DNA from: Halocafeteria seosinensis
Taxonomy: Eukaryota; Sar; Bigyra; Bicosoecida
DNA: 64,000 bases
Direction of reading: 5' to 3'
Assembly: GCA_001687465.1 (NCBI GenBank)
Contig: LVLI01000565.1
Coordinates: 1-64,000, forward strand
Shown here in pieces: positions 1 through 10,337 of this stretch; position 1 is the stretch's first letter; every line of letters starts with the position of its first letter. Made by a program: the position numbers and the translations under genes. The notes under the pieces were generated by a model. That model was not told the DNA's origin and made no database searches. It saw only the letters and a program-made list of their open reading frames with translations.

Positions 1-334
1 CCCCTTGTCTGACGATCGATTAGTGAGATCAGCGTGTTCCAAGTTGTGGACAGCCAAGCAAGCAGAGAATGCCAAACTGAGGAAGTATGCCCATCTGAAG
101 GAGTATGATCGCGAGATCATTCCTTTCGCTGTGGAGGCCACTGGGGGCTTTGGAGTTCGTGCAGTTGCGTTATTGAAGCGGTTGTCGAGACTGCAGGTCA
201 CGAGGCTGGCGTGTGTAGGTGAACGGAAGGACTTTCGGAAATTGGTGACTGCCAAGATTTCGGTTTGTCTGATGCGCAAAAATGTGCACATGATAGATCA
301 TTTCTTGGGGAATCTTGGGTCACTTGTAGAGTAA
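1..334 (+). mobile_element. Probable retroelement reverse-transcriptase C-terminal remnant
   Basis: An open frame enters from the window edge and stops at about 334. It encodes a segment with REIIPFAVEATGGFG followed by a leucine-rich helix. This resembles the C-terminal tail that follows the polymerase domain in many retrotransposon ORFs (P-F/L-V-V-E-x-x-G). No polymerase active site is inside the window. The last 100 bp recur at 1126-1225, as expected of a dispersed, decayed element. The assignment rests on one motif and the repeat, so an unrelated hypothetical protein remains possible. Confidence 0.35.
225..324 (+). repeat. Direct repeat copy A (about 100 bp)
   Basis: This stretch is nearly identical to 1126-1225, with a handful of substitutions and a 1-nt indel near the end. 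It covers the last codons of the retroelement-like frame. The second copy is out of context, so this looks like duplicated element debris. Confidence 0.85.
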
Positions 335-388
335 TTTTAGGTATTCGTTCATTTTTCCTCAATGTAAGAGTAAATACAATACACACTG

Positions 389-515
389 GTTAATGGATTT
401 TCGACTTCGAGCTAATACTCTGTTTATTCATGTGGTTATACGGGAATATTCCCCTAACGAGTTTAAAGAGAGTCCGGATCCCCCACGAGCACCACAATTT
501 CTAAGGATGATTCAT
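389..515 (+). repeat. Imperfect repeat unit 1, with 74-bp interruption
   Basis: The segment at 389-414 (GGTTAATGGATTTTCGACTT...) matches 640-665, and 488-515 (GCACCACAATTTCTAAGGAT...) matches 661-690. In the second unit the two blocks are adjacent. In the first they are separated by about 74 bp (415-488), which reads like an insertion into one copy or a deletion from the other. Confidence 0.6.
425..440. repeat. 16-bp inverted repeat, left arm
   Basis: TATTCATGTGGTTATA at 425-440 is the exact reverse complement of 885-900. The left arm lies inside the 74-bp block interrupting repeat unit 1. It could be a terminal remnant of a small element, but no target-site duplication was recognised. Confidence 0.6.
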
Positions 516-639
516 CGACGACTCTCATCACGATTGCTAAGGATATCCCGTCGACGAAGGACAAGAACGCTATGGTCCGAATTCAGACTCAACAACCAAC
601 GCAGAAAGTTTCTTGTATTACCCTAAATGAGTATGCACC

Positions 640-695
640 GGTTAATGAATCATTGACTTCGAGCACCACGATTTCTAAGGATGTTTCTTCGATCA
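640..695 (+). repeat. Imperfect repeat unit 2
   Basis: Uninterrupted counterpart of 389-515. It shares the GGTTAATG...GACTTCGAGC block and the GCACCAC.ATTTCTAAGGAT block with point differences. Confidence 0.55.
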
Positions 696-884
696 ACGAC
701 ACGGACGCTATTGTCAGTTTCCAGCTTGGAAACTTAGGACTTTCAGTAGTCTAATTTTTCGTTTTTCTTACCTTCATCACACCTTTGTTACGAAGAATAA
801 ATATACAGATACAGTCTCATTGCAGCGGAATACTCGGTGTTTGTGAGTGTGTATCCCTGCCGCGGCGCTAGTTGGCTGTTGCCC

Positions 885-900
885 TATAACCACATGAATA
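885..900. repeat. 16-bp inverted repeat, right arm
   Basis: TATAACCACATGAATA, exact reverse complement of 425-440. Confidence 0.6.
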
Positions 901-1125
901 TACGGTATAAGCTGTCGGCAGACGTTGCTTTCATCAGTGCTTTTTCCCGGAGAGTCATGTTGCTTTCTTCTGAGTCGCCATGATCTTAGTAGAGAGACTT
1001 CGTTGGAGCTTTAGCGTTTCAAAATACGCCTTGTAGTTGGCTTCCTTCCCAGGATTGGGGCGAGGCTGCGTTTGGGACTCCCGTTAGCTAGGGTAGAAAT
1101 TCCGGAGATATGCCCATTGTGTGAT

Positions 1126-1225
1126 GGAAGAACTTTCGGAAATTGGTGACTGCCAAGATTTCGGTTTGTCTGATGCGAGAGAATGTGCACATGATAGATC
1201 ATTTCTTGGGGAATCTTGGGGTCAC
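1126..1225 (+). repeat. Direct repeat copy B (about 100 bp)
   Basis: Second copy of the 225-324 segment, without the rest of the coding frame around it. The stretch 1226-1521 that follows holds a GC-rich patch (about 1290-1370) and no gene that I can support before the phosphatase start. Confidence 0.85.
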
Positions 1226-1521
1226 TCGAATTTGTGGTATCAATGTACTAGTGAATCAAGTTTAATCCCTTCATCATTTTAGGGACTTTCCCACACACGC
1301 CCTCAAAGGCGTGCCCGGTCCTTCCGCCTGGCTCACCTCCGGGCGACAAGCCCGGTTTGCCCTGTACTCGCATACCATGACACATACCATATGGTAGAAG
1401 TTTTTCCTGTCGAGTTATTGTCCGTCCCCATAGGTCGTGTACTATGCAGCTCTAGCTTGGTATCGAGAAACATATACAATTGGTCTGGGTGCATTTAGGA
1501 TTCGGGTTATTACTGGCAAAG

Positions 1522-3326
1522 ATGAAATTGATCGGCGGGTTATTGGTGTTCTTGCTCGCCATTTCTTCGGGATGTACGGCAAACGAAGAGCCCCAATCAG
1601 AGGATGGCATGGTAAAATACACGTAAGTAGATCAAGAAGGTTAGGAAAATGGTGGATATTATAAGTATGGTTGGGAAAATGGCTAATGGTTGCTGTTGCA
1701 GTGCGCAGCAAGTGATCCCAGGATCCGCCCTCACCGCCCATCTCCGTGGAGGGAAGAAATGGAGTAAAAACGGTGAAGATAAGCCGCAAGAGGTTCACCT
1801 CGCACTTGCTGGCCAAGACAGTGAAGGAGTCAGTAACGGAATGGCTGTTTCGTGGACCACCGTTAATGCCACGAAAACGTCTGTCGTCAAATACGGGCAG
1901 CAAAGCAGAAGCTACCAACATGAGGCGCATGGCACTCAGGCCACTTACCACGAAGGATGGGATTACCACCACCACGCCGTTATGACTGATCTCCAGCCTG
2001 ATACGAAATACTACTATGTTGTTGGAGATAGTGAGGCTGGATTCAGTGAAGAGTTTAACTTCGTTACAGCTCCCCAAAATGACAGGAACAGACCCTTGAA
2101 GCTGATGGTATATGGTGCGTAGTACGGTTCCCTCTTAGGTCATTTTCAATGAAGTCCACTTTGTTCGCTTCTACTGCAGGAGACATGGGCGTATATAACA
2201 GTGACAATACTCGAGGTGCTGTTAACAGGCGATATAAGGAGGTAGGTGCTACTTGCTATGCCAGTTGGCTCGGCTCGTAATATTGGTTTGTTTCATCATG
2301 CTGCAGTATGAGTGGATTTGGCATCTCGGAGATATTGGATATGCTGACGACGCCTTCTTACATCACATCACATTCTACTATGAAAAGGTAAGCTCAATTA
2401 AGATGTTACATAAGCCAAATAATTAGCATCACTCCCAAGATGTACGTGGCGCAGATTTGGAATCAATACATGAACTGGATGCAGAATGTATCTGCCTACA
2501 AGCCGTATATGGTGCTTCCTGGGAATCATGAAGGTTCGTTGCGTGGACGTTGGAATCAGACGAAAGTGTTGGGTGTATCACTTTGGTGTATGTTGCTGCA
2601 GCCGAGTGTCACTCACTTCCTTGCATTCTGCACAAGGACTACCGCGAGACGCTTCAGAACTTTACAGCCTACAACTACCGATTCCGGCTCCCATGGCGAG
2701 AAAGCGGGGCCGTAAGCGATATGTGGTATAGTTTCAACTACGGGCCAGTCCACTTTCTCAACATTGATACTGAAACCGATTTCCCTGGCGCACCACGAGA
2801 TGAGCATATCGGGAATAAGAATGGGGGTTTCGGTGATCAGTTGAAGTGGCTTGAGGAAGATCTTAAAAAAGCCAACGCTTCCCGGCACTTGCGCCCCTGG
2901 ATTCTGGCTGCTGGGCATCGACCAGTATATTCGATAGGCGACACAGACAGTACTGGGAATATCACCGGTGCTCCCGCGAAGCTTGCTAAAGCTGTGGAAG
3001 ATCTGTTTTATCGGTATCAAGTAGACATATTCTTCTGTGGACACAAACATTCCTACGAGCGCCAATGGCCAGTGTATAAAACCGTGCCTGAGAAGACTTA
3101 TCAGAACCCCCGTGCGACTACGTACATCGTTAATGGTGCGGCCGGAAACACTGAAGGCCACACTCTCTATCCCTCCACTACCCCGGACTGGAATGTGGCC
3201 TACAATAATCAGGATTACGGTTATGGGATGCTGTCGATTTATAATTCTACGACACTGCACTGGGGTTTCTATAAGTCTGCTGACGACACACTCATTGATG
3301 AAGTAACGCTTTACAGAGCCCACTAG
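1522..3326 (+). CDS. Secreted purple acid phosphatase, copy 1
   Basis: Six exons: 1522-1622, 1702-2114, 2180-2241, 2307-2387, 2455-2533, 2602-3326, giving 486 aa in frame throughout. The start was chosen because the first residues (MKLIGGLLVFLLAISSGC) form a signal peptide. A fibronectin-like N-terminal domain (about 55-150) precedes the metallophosphatase core. All five metal-ligand motifs are present: GDMG (173-175), GDIGYADD (200-207), GNHE (242-245), the AAGHRP histidine and GHKHSYER. The family hydrolyses phosphate esters with a binuclear Fe/metal centre, usually in the apoplast or a vacuole, often for phosphate scavenging. A paralogue of identical length lies inverted at 34860-36674. 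Confidence 0.93.
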
Positions 3327-3452
3327 ACTATCATTTGACACCATCTTAGGTTTGAGGCTACAATATCGCACATCTTGTCTCAAAGTTGAGACGTTGTTGA
3401 AAGTACGATATTTATGCATGCTGACATTTCCGATTCACTTTCTTGCCCAGGT

Positions 3453-4204
3453 TTATCGCTCATAAAATCTCATTTCGTCGTCCTCCTTGTATGGCGTCCA
3501 TCCTTCACTTTCGGGGAGAGTAAACTTGTGCAAAATGATATGCGTTCCCGGCTTAGCTTCCGATTTTAGTTTAGTCGAAAGTCTGTAATATGTCCGCACA
3601 ATCTTGAAAGCCCACATATGTGCTGTCTTCATACAACTTACCTATCCATAAATGACTGGACACCAAAGATCATAATGACGTCGTAAGGTGAAAGATCAAC
3701 GTTCCATAAATTCCTGAGGTAGAAGCGGGCTCGACCTCTTTCTTGTACACTTTCCGAAGGAGGAATAGCTCCGTATATTGCCTGGATTTTCCTCCAACCA
3801 AACGATGGGCGAAGATAAAAGGGACCGACACCGTGGATGATGGCTTTGACTCGCGAGTAAAGAACCAGCCACGGATTTAGTTCGTACCCATCGGCAATCA
3901 TGCCTTGCTTTGCTGCAGCAAGTACGGCCACTCCATCACCGGAGCCTAAATCGGTGAATATGGCCTTGTTCCTTTGCTCTAATTTCTTCCGAATTGCCAG
4001 ATCCTTCAGCATCACTTGGATCCGTCTGGAACTGGTATTCATATAAGGAAGGGCACCAAATCGACTCCGTGGAAGCCATGGGATAATCATAAATGGAAGT
4101 GCGATTGCACATATGGTTACAACAGTGGTGCCAAATGTATATAAGATCCTAGAGCGAATTTGTCGGCGATATTCATCATCGTTGTCCACTTCCATGATTG
4201 CCAT
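3453..4204 (-). CDS. ATPSCKMT/FAM173-type protein lysine methyltransferase
   Basis: Two exons, 4204-3642 and 3582-3453 (59-nt intron), 230 aa. A single hydrophobic segment near residues 20-45 is followed by a SAM-binding core with DLGSGDGVAVLAAAKQG, then GYELNPWLVLYSR, the hallmark layout of the FAM173 family. Human members methylate the mitochondrial ATP-synthase c-subunit (ATPSCKMT) or the adenine nucleotide translocator (ANTKMT). The N-terminal anchor suggests insertion in a mitochondrial membrane. It is convergent with the phosphatase gene (126 bp between stops) and divergent from DSCC1. The family is secure; the substrate is inferred. Confidence 0.85.
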
Positions 4205-4663
4205 TCCACCCCCCTTGAGCTATGTTGGCCTACCTCCGTCTTGAAGCATACTGATTGATATGTGAATCGTTGTTTCTCACCTTGATATGTAATTGTATGG
4301 ACCCAGCGGTACTTGAAAATACCATGCCATATCCTTGTGACCATGTGCACAAGATCTGTTTGAATTCTTGCTCATCGGATCTTCACAAATTTTACACAAG
4401 AAGACGGCGCACCGGTCTCAGTGTATGAACAGGGTGCGCATTCAAAAACATTATTTGTTTGTGTCTTCGAACGAGCTAGCATGTGTAGTTGAGAAGGGTG
4501 GGTGCTGTGCAAAGTTGTATTTGTTGCTTTCGTTTTCGTATTCTTGACGTTCGTGCAGCTCCACAATTCAAATTCAAGCATTTCAAGAGCCAAAACGATA
4601 ATTGTAGGAGCAGACAGCACTGTCCTGACATTGTCACGAGGGAGAAATCCAATTAAACGACTG
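4205..4663. promoter_or_regulatory. Divergent intergenic region, methyltransferase/DSCC1
   Basis: 459 bp between two divergent start codons, so both promoters must lie here. The DSCC1 frame stays open upstream to 4502 but has no ATG before 4664. No clear TATA box or other motif was recognised. Confidence 0.4.
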
Positions 4664-6319
4664 ATGGCGCTTCTGCATGATCCTAATAAGTCTTTAGATA
4701 ATGGTTTTTTCGTATTTTCGCCGGGGTTTGCGGATGGAGACTACCGGCTGTTCGAAGTTACGGATGAAATAGCCGACCAAGTGGAAGCAGGCAAGGAGGT
4801 CGACTTAAAAGCCGAGGGGCAAGAAGATCTAGTGATGTGTACGGAAGATGCGACATACAACGTGCAACGAGTGGAGTCTTCGAATACGAACTTGCTGTTT
4901 CGGCATGATAGTAGGAAACTGCAACTTACAGAGCCTAGAACTGGTGCCCATTATGAAGAGGGGAACGCTTATGAAATCGTGGCAGAGTGTAGCCAGTATT
5001 ACGAGGTTCGTCGAATCGCGCTTCTGGTAAGAATTCTACATGTGCTGCTGTAAACCGCTGTCCATGCAGCTTGAGAAAACCAACGGACGCTTGAGAAAAA
5101 TTAGGACGCTATTGGAGCAACGACCATATGCTGGACCCACTGCAGAAAAGAACAAATGTATGTCGACTGGAAGCATTGAAAACTTACATATGGTTTGAAT
5201 GAATGTATTTTCTGCTTGCATATACAGCGAACGGCTATCTATACTCGTTTGAAGACCTCCTCGACCGTGTGCAAGCCAGTCGACGGGAAATAGAGGCCGA
5301 ATTGCACAACCTGGATGCTCTTTGTCTTGGCGGTTAGTCTTAAAGAAATAATGCATTGCGCTTATAACTGTATGCTTACAGCCATTCCGGTCCGTGGCGG
5401 ATGACCAGGATATTGGCGGATTTTGAGTGAACAGTATCTATTCCAACTTGTCGAGGAGATTACACTAACAATCAGACAGCAAGGCTGGAGAAAGGATGAG
5501 ATCAATGAAGTAAGTGTGATTAACATGCAACTCGTATGCATACTGTAGTCAACGACTACTCTGGTTCCCGGTCCAGAAAGAATGTGTCAATGGCGTAGCA
5601 GATCAAGGGGAGTCGGACAACTCTGAGTTTCCGAAGGAAGTGATCTGTCACGTGCTACGATCGTTAGTCGACAGAACAGACGGCTCCTCTTTCCTCGTGT
5701 TAGATCTCGAAAAAGTAGCACGAGTTCGTGCTCGAGAACTTTTGAGCAGCTTCCACGCAACAAACTCTGAAGGGGTACGCACTGTGGAGTTGCTTGAAGA
5801 GTGGGTGAAACGGTGTGCTTACTTCTTATCGTGTGTGTAGCAGAGAGTCGCGAAAGACGCCTTTATGGAAGCCTGGAGCATTCTCCTGCAGGATATGCCT
5901 GGAGTAGATTCCTTCCAACTTTCCCTTGACCTTATTAAAGTAAGCCTCCTCCTGACGTTCTCGTACGGAATGCTCGTGCGGATATATTTCTTCTGGAATG
6001 CAGGATATGATTTTGGTGCATGATGTTGGGGGGGAAAAGTTAATAAGCTATTTTCCTGTCTGGAGACTACCGGAATCACCAAGAGAGAGATTCAAGAAGC
6101 TCTTTTCTGTCCGACAGCGGTGGTTGTTAGAGGATCTCCAGCCCTTCATTACGTAAGTCTGTGGCGATGCCGTTCCGTTTTGCCGTGATACTCACGAGGA
6201 ATCTTGGTGAGTAACACAGGGATCTGTGTGGCCCAGCTTTATCTCAAGGAGATTTGTTGCTTGCGCATACGCGCGTCATTAGCCACAGGAACGGCAAGGA
6301 AGAGTACTGTGCGAAGTAG
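4664..6319 (+). CDS. DSCC1: Sister chromatid cohesion protein DCC1
   Basis: Eight exons: 4664-5026, 5070-5157, 5228-5332, 5409-5509, 5577-5804, 5844-5939, 6004-6152, 6220-6319; 409 aa. The MCTEDATYNVQRVESSNT segment matches the DCC1 N-terminal signature. GGYWRIL and the C-terminal block (KLFSVRQRWLLEDLQPFI then DLCG) match human DSCC1 closely. DCC1 joins CTF8 and CTF18 in the alternative RFC clamp loader that loads PCNA at forks and supports cohesion and checkpoint signalling in the nucleus. The introns at 5027-5069 (43 nt) and about 5805-5843 (39 nt; the acceptor could be 3 nt earlier) are unusually short. The start is the first ATG in the frame. Confidence 0.9.
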
Positions 6320-6389
6320 CAACGAAGATGTACAAGACAGCCGATGAGCAGTGTACTATTGTATGCTGACGGTATGCGAATATACAACG

Positions 6390-8527
6390 TCAGATGACAA
6401 ATACCAGTACAATGATATAAAGAAACAGCGAAAACATAAAGAACACAGCAGGCAGGTAACGGAGACGAGCGCACCAACTGGTATATGCGCTTCTGTAAGG
6501 TTTTGAGGGAATCCTTCCAGCGCACAGAGCTATCGTCACGAAGCACTTGATGGCTTCCCATCTAGAATTGCAGCCAGACATCCACTTCGTACGATACTCG
6601 AAAATATAGTCCGGGGAATAGCCATGCGAGCTCTGAGGTTGCTCCCCACTAGTGGCAGCGACGCCGTGATTCCCACTGCCTGCGTGATTCTCGTTCGTAT
6701 TCTTCGGTTGCGCATCAGGCTCAGCTGCGTCTGTCATCGCAGGTGAACCCAAAGTAGCAGGGGGGTCATCTTGGCTGTTCCCCAAACTTGTTTCTTTCCC
6801 AGTGCCGTCACGGTTGCGATGTAGATAGTCGATGCTAGTTAGTGAAAACTGCCACAGGAGTGCTGGAATAGTCATAGCGATAGCAATACCAATTGTGCCG
6901 TTCACTTGAAGGATGTCTCCCAAATCGTGCACGAAAATCGCCCCTATCAACGGAGGCACACAGGCCACTACACGAGAAAAACGCTTCCACCGCTTGTACT
7001 GCGCTGTATGAATAAACGTATTGATCTCAATATCTTCTTCTTCTGAAGTCACAATGCTATCTGATCTACTCCTTAAAGCGCTCTGTGGGAAGCGTAAACT
7101 CAGTAAACTGTTTCCTAAAGCGATGGCTCCCAGAGGGAAAACCGACACCACGTCCAGAGGTGGGAAAACCAAAATGAAAGTTCCAATAATCTTCGCAACT
7201 GTAGGCCTAGGTCCGAATGGATCGGACCCACTAAGATTTTCGTCATCTGTGGCTGATCCTGCGAAGCACCCGTAATAGGAGTGCCAATGGATATTAGCTT
7301 GACTGTCGACATCGGTGCCAAAATACATCGAGACAATAATACCGATTCCTGCATAACAAAATCCGACAATAAAGAAAGCATAGCGGAAAACGCTACTTAA
7401 TCGCTTCTTATCCTTCGTGGAATCCGCAATACTTGGAATTGTGTGATGAAAAATAGCGGTCGTTATGGCGATGGGGAGCAGCACTGGTACACCTTTCCAG
7501 CGAAAAGCACGTGTATACAGCTCATGATCGGAGTTTTCTCCTATATCACCGAATGCGATTTCTTCACACCCGAATCCCACGAAGACCGTTATCACCATGG
7601 CCAGCATGACAAAGACTCTTCCAAAAGCCAAGAACACCTGGAGCAGGAGCTGTTCTTCCATGTCCATTAAGCTTAAAGGGATAACCAGAGCGGCGTAGAT
7701 GAGGAGGAAAGTGATGTATTGAGGAAAGCAAGCGTCCCCACTTTGATTCATGTCACATGTCTGGTCGTGGGGAGACGGCAAGAACTCGACAGGAACATTT
7801 GCTGCCATCGAGGAACTGAACACTGCCGTAAAGCTCCATAGCGTACCAATCATCCAAACACTGCAAACGCAAGCATGCAGGGTTCGAATCTTGTCACCGA
7901 AACAATAGCGTCGAGAGAAGCAACTTACCAAAAGAAAACTAAATATATGTACTTCATCGGTGTACCGATGAACAGTTCACATAGCTCTGGTGTTTCGAAG
8001 CGGCGCTCTTTCACTAAGAATGCGTCCTCCGGTACTTCCTCCTGATGCAGCAACGAGAGCTTGTCTGAATCATCTAGTTCTGTTATCAACCTCCTTCTGG
8101 TTTCACCATTAGAATCCGCAGTAGAATATGTACCTGCTTTTTTTGCATTAGAGCTTGACTTGCTACTGGCTGTCGCCTCCGCCTCGGAGCTACTACTGCC
8201 AACCTCAGGTGTTGAGCGACCGGTTGCTCCATAGTCGCCGGGTAGGTCTTGTTCGGGTACACTAAGGCTGCCCGCCGAAACAGCTTCTGCGCGGCCCATG
8301 GCTTCTAACAAAAAATCCTTGGATATGTCGCATAGCCAGACTGCAACCATGACTGCCACGGATCCAAGCACTAATCCAGCTTTGCTGACGCCGAATGGGA
8401 TAGCTAGAAATCCTGATCCGATGATAACGTTAATGGCATAGCAAACACTAACCCAAAAGCTAAACTTTTGCGGCTCACCGCTTGTGCCGGTGCATACGCG
8501 TCGAACACAGCGCTGCAGAGCATTCAT
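6390..8527 (-). CDS. AAAP-family amino-acid transporter 1
   Basis: Two exons, 8527-7929 and 7860-6390 (68-nt intron), 689 aa. About ten to eleven hydrophobic segments are visible. It begins with the characteristic VIIGSGFLAIPFGV first helix of the amino acid/auxin permease (SLC32/36/38) superfamily. A hydrophilic Ser/Glu-rich loop of about 110 residues separates helix 2 from helix 3, and another lies before the last helices. The family moves amino acids with H+ or Na+ across plasma, vacuolar or lysosomal membranes; the substrate cannot be read. It is more diverged from the two downstream transporters than they are from each other. Confidence 0.85.
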
Positions 8528-8902
8528 TATGGTGGCTTCCTCAGCTGCGGATCACTGCACCTCAACACCACTGAGGGTTCAAACGCCACTAGCTAGCTAC
8601 GTAGTTTGAGCTCAGTTCATGCTTCTAACTGCTACTCTACTTGCTCTTTCGACTGGTTTGAAACGTGACGAGAGCACTGAGACAATGACTGTATATGTAT
8701 ATCCACTCCAAAGATGGAGGAACTGCAGCGGGATTTGAAACACAGCAATCAATTGTGGGACTTACAGCAGTTCATCATGGACTGTCCATGCGTTTGAGAG
8801 TTCCTGAGAAGTGTACTATTGCCATGACTATGGAGCGTATCATGTTTAAGAGAAGAGGGGGAAGAAATGTACGTTGCTTGAGTGACGCTGTAGAGATAGA
8901 CT
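8528..8902. promoter_or_regulatory. Divergent intergenic region, transporter 1/ZNHIT3
   Basis: 375 bp between divergent starts. I see no gene or recognisable motif, so it presumably carries both promoters. Confidence 0.35.
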
Positions 8903-9436
8903 ATGGCGGCGGCCACAGAAGACAACGTCAATGCTTCCCAAGTGACGGGAAGTGGTTGCATTATTTGCAGCAGTGTCCGGAATAAATACAAATGCCCCCG
9001 CTGCAGTGCGAGATATTGCTCGCTGGAGTGTTACAAAGCTCACAATACCCAATGCGAAGAACTCCAGAAGAAGAACCGGGAGAAATCTGGCGGAGACACT
9101 GGGCCTAAGGAAAACCAGCAGGCAGCACCACCACCAACCAGAGACGATGAAGACGATGAGGAAGATATTTACGATGATACAAAGATTCGTTTAAAACAAG
9201 AGCATTACGATAAACTCAAAGAAGATAAGTCAGTTCGAGCTGCGCTCAGGGACCCTCGATTGCAGGAAATTATCATCAGCATTGATACTGCCGAAGATCG
9301 AGTTGACGCGCTACAACGGGCTCGTAAAGCGAATCCACACTTGCGAGAGTTCATTGACAAAATGCTTGATTGTTTGGGAATGATAGAATGGGACTCGAAC
9401 GGGCATGCCTTCTTTCAATCCCCACGGAAGTCATGA
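8903..9436 (+). CDS. ZNHIT3: HIT zinc-finger protein, ZNHIT3-like
   Basis: Single exon, 177 aa. The N-terminal zf-HIT finger is complete: CIICSS, then KYKCPRCSARYCSLECYKAH and a final Cys. An acidic linker (about 75-90) leads to a C-terminal helical block (LRDPRLQEIIISID...) resembling the ZNHIT3 domain that binds NUFIP1. ZNHIT3 is an assembly factor for box C/D snoRNPs in the nucleus. Other zf-HIT proteins (ZNHIT1/2/6) have different tails, and both length and tail favour ZNHIT3. Confidence 0.8.
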   Translation: MAAATEDNVNASQVTGSGCIICSSVRNKYKCPRCSARYCSLECYKAHNTQCEELQKKNREKSGGDTGPKENQQAAPPPTRDDEDDEEDIYDDTKIRLKQEHYDKLKEDKSVRAALRDPRLQEIIISIDTAEDRVDALQRARKANPHLREFIDKMLDCLGMIEWDSNGHAFFQSPRKS

Positions 9437-10337
9437 CAAAACTCGAGTTCAGGGAATACCATCTCGCATAATGCAAGTCGCATTCATCTACCAAGCACAA
9501 GAGGCCCGTAGAGGGGGTATCCGAGCACACAGGAAGTCACATTATCCGACTCACTCACATCGGGTCTTTCAGTACCACGACCTGAAGTGGAACTATGATT
9601 CCAGATCGAGACAGGGCGTTGCTGCCCAAGCTGGAACTTTCTGTTACCATTCCAACAATTGCTGTAGTTTAAGGTTCCGTAAAGCATGAACAGAATTTGA
9701 TGACTATCTCACTGCTAGTAGTAGTGCTGAGTCAGCGACAGTCACGGACAGCCTCTGAGGCTCTGACTGACAGACACTTCCAGGTCGCACATGCGAATAT
9801 CAACATTCTTACCCGGTAAATTTACCTTCTATTGACGGATTGTTCGAACATGTACCAACAGTTGTTTAAGACATTTATTTATGTAGTTTGTCCCCTTCTT
9901 TTCTTTTACTCAAAGAGTACACAGCCGGAGGCAAAGAAGTCTGTCACTGTTTAAGTAAGTGCTTCCCTGTGGGTGGTGTGATGTGTTCAGCCTTCTGGGT
10001 GCACCCACAGCATGTATTCACTAGTGGTGTGTCAAGGAAAGCATCTACCCATCTGTCTTATGAATGTTGCGTTGTGAGGCTTCTGTGTGGGATGAATCTG
10101 CGTCGAACCACGTTTATGGGGACTGTAGAACACGAATGTCCTTGGGGTTTGTTTGGCCATGGGTTTTGTTTGCCATTTTCCTACCACCTTTGTGCCATGC
10201 CATCTTAATGAAATTGTGTGGATATAATATTTTTTGTGTATTTTATGCTCTGCCTTACAGTAAAGCCTTCTTAACTGGTGGTGAGGAATTTCTGAACCTT
10301 CCACGGACACTTCCAGCAGGAATTGAAACGCATTGAT
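9437..10337. other. Intergenic stretch, no gene seen
   Basis: About 900 bp without a supported gene. It holds the ZNHIT3 3' end, short unconnected open frames on both strands and an AT-rich patch around 10215-10245. No domain, repeat or RNA gene was recognised. It presumably includes the promoter of transporter 2. Confidence 0.4.

Noticed and set aside
2613-3419. 268-aa minus-strand frame over the phosphatase
   Set aside because: Mirror of the conserved phosphatase exon, with no family features of its own.
4502-4663. N-terminal hydrophobic extension of DSCC1
   Set aside because: The upstream frame has no ATG, and a signal-like leader makes no sense for a nuclear clamp-loader subunit; it is most likely 5' UTR.
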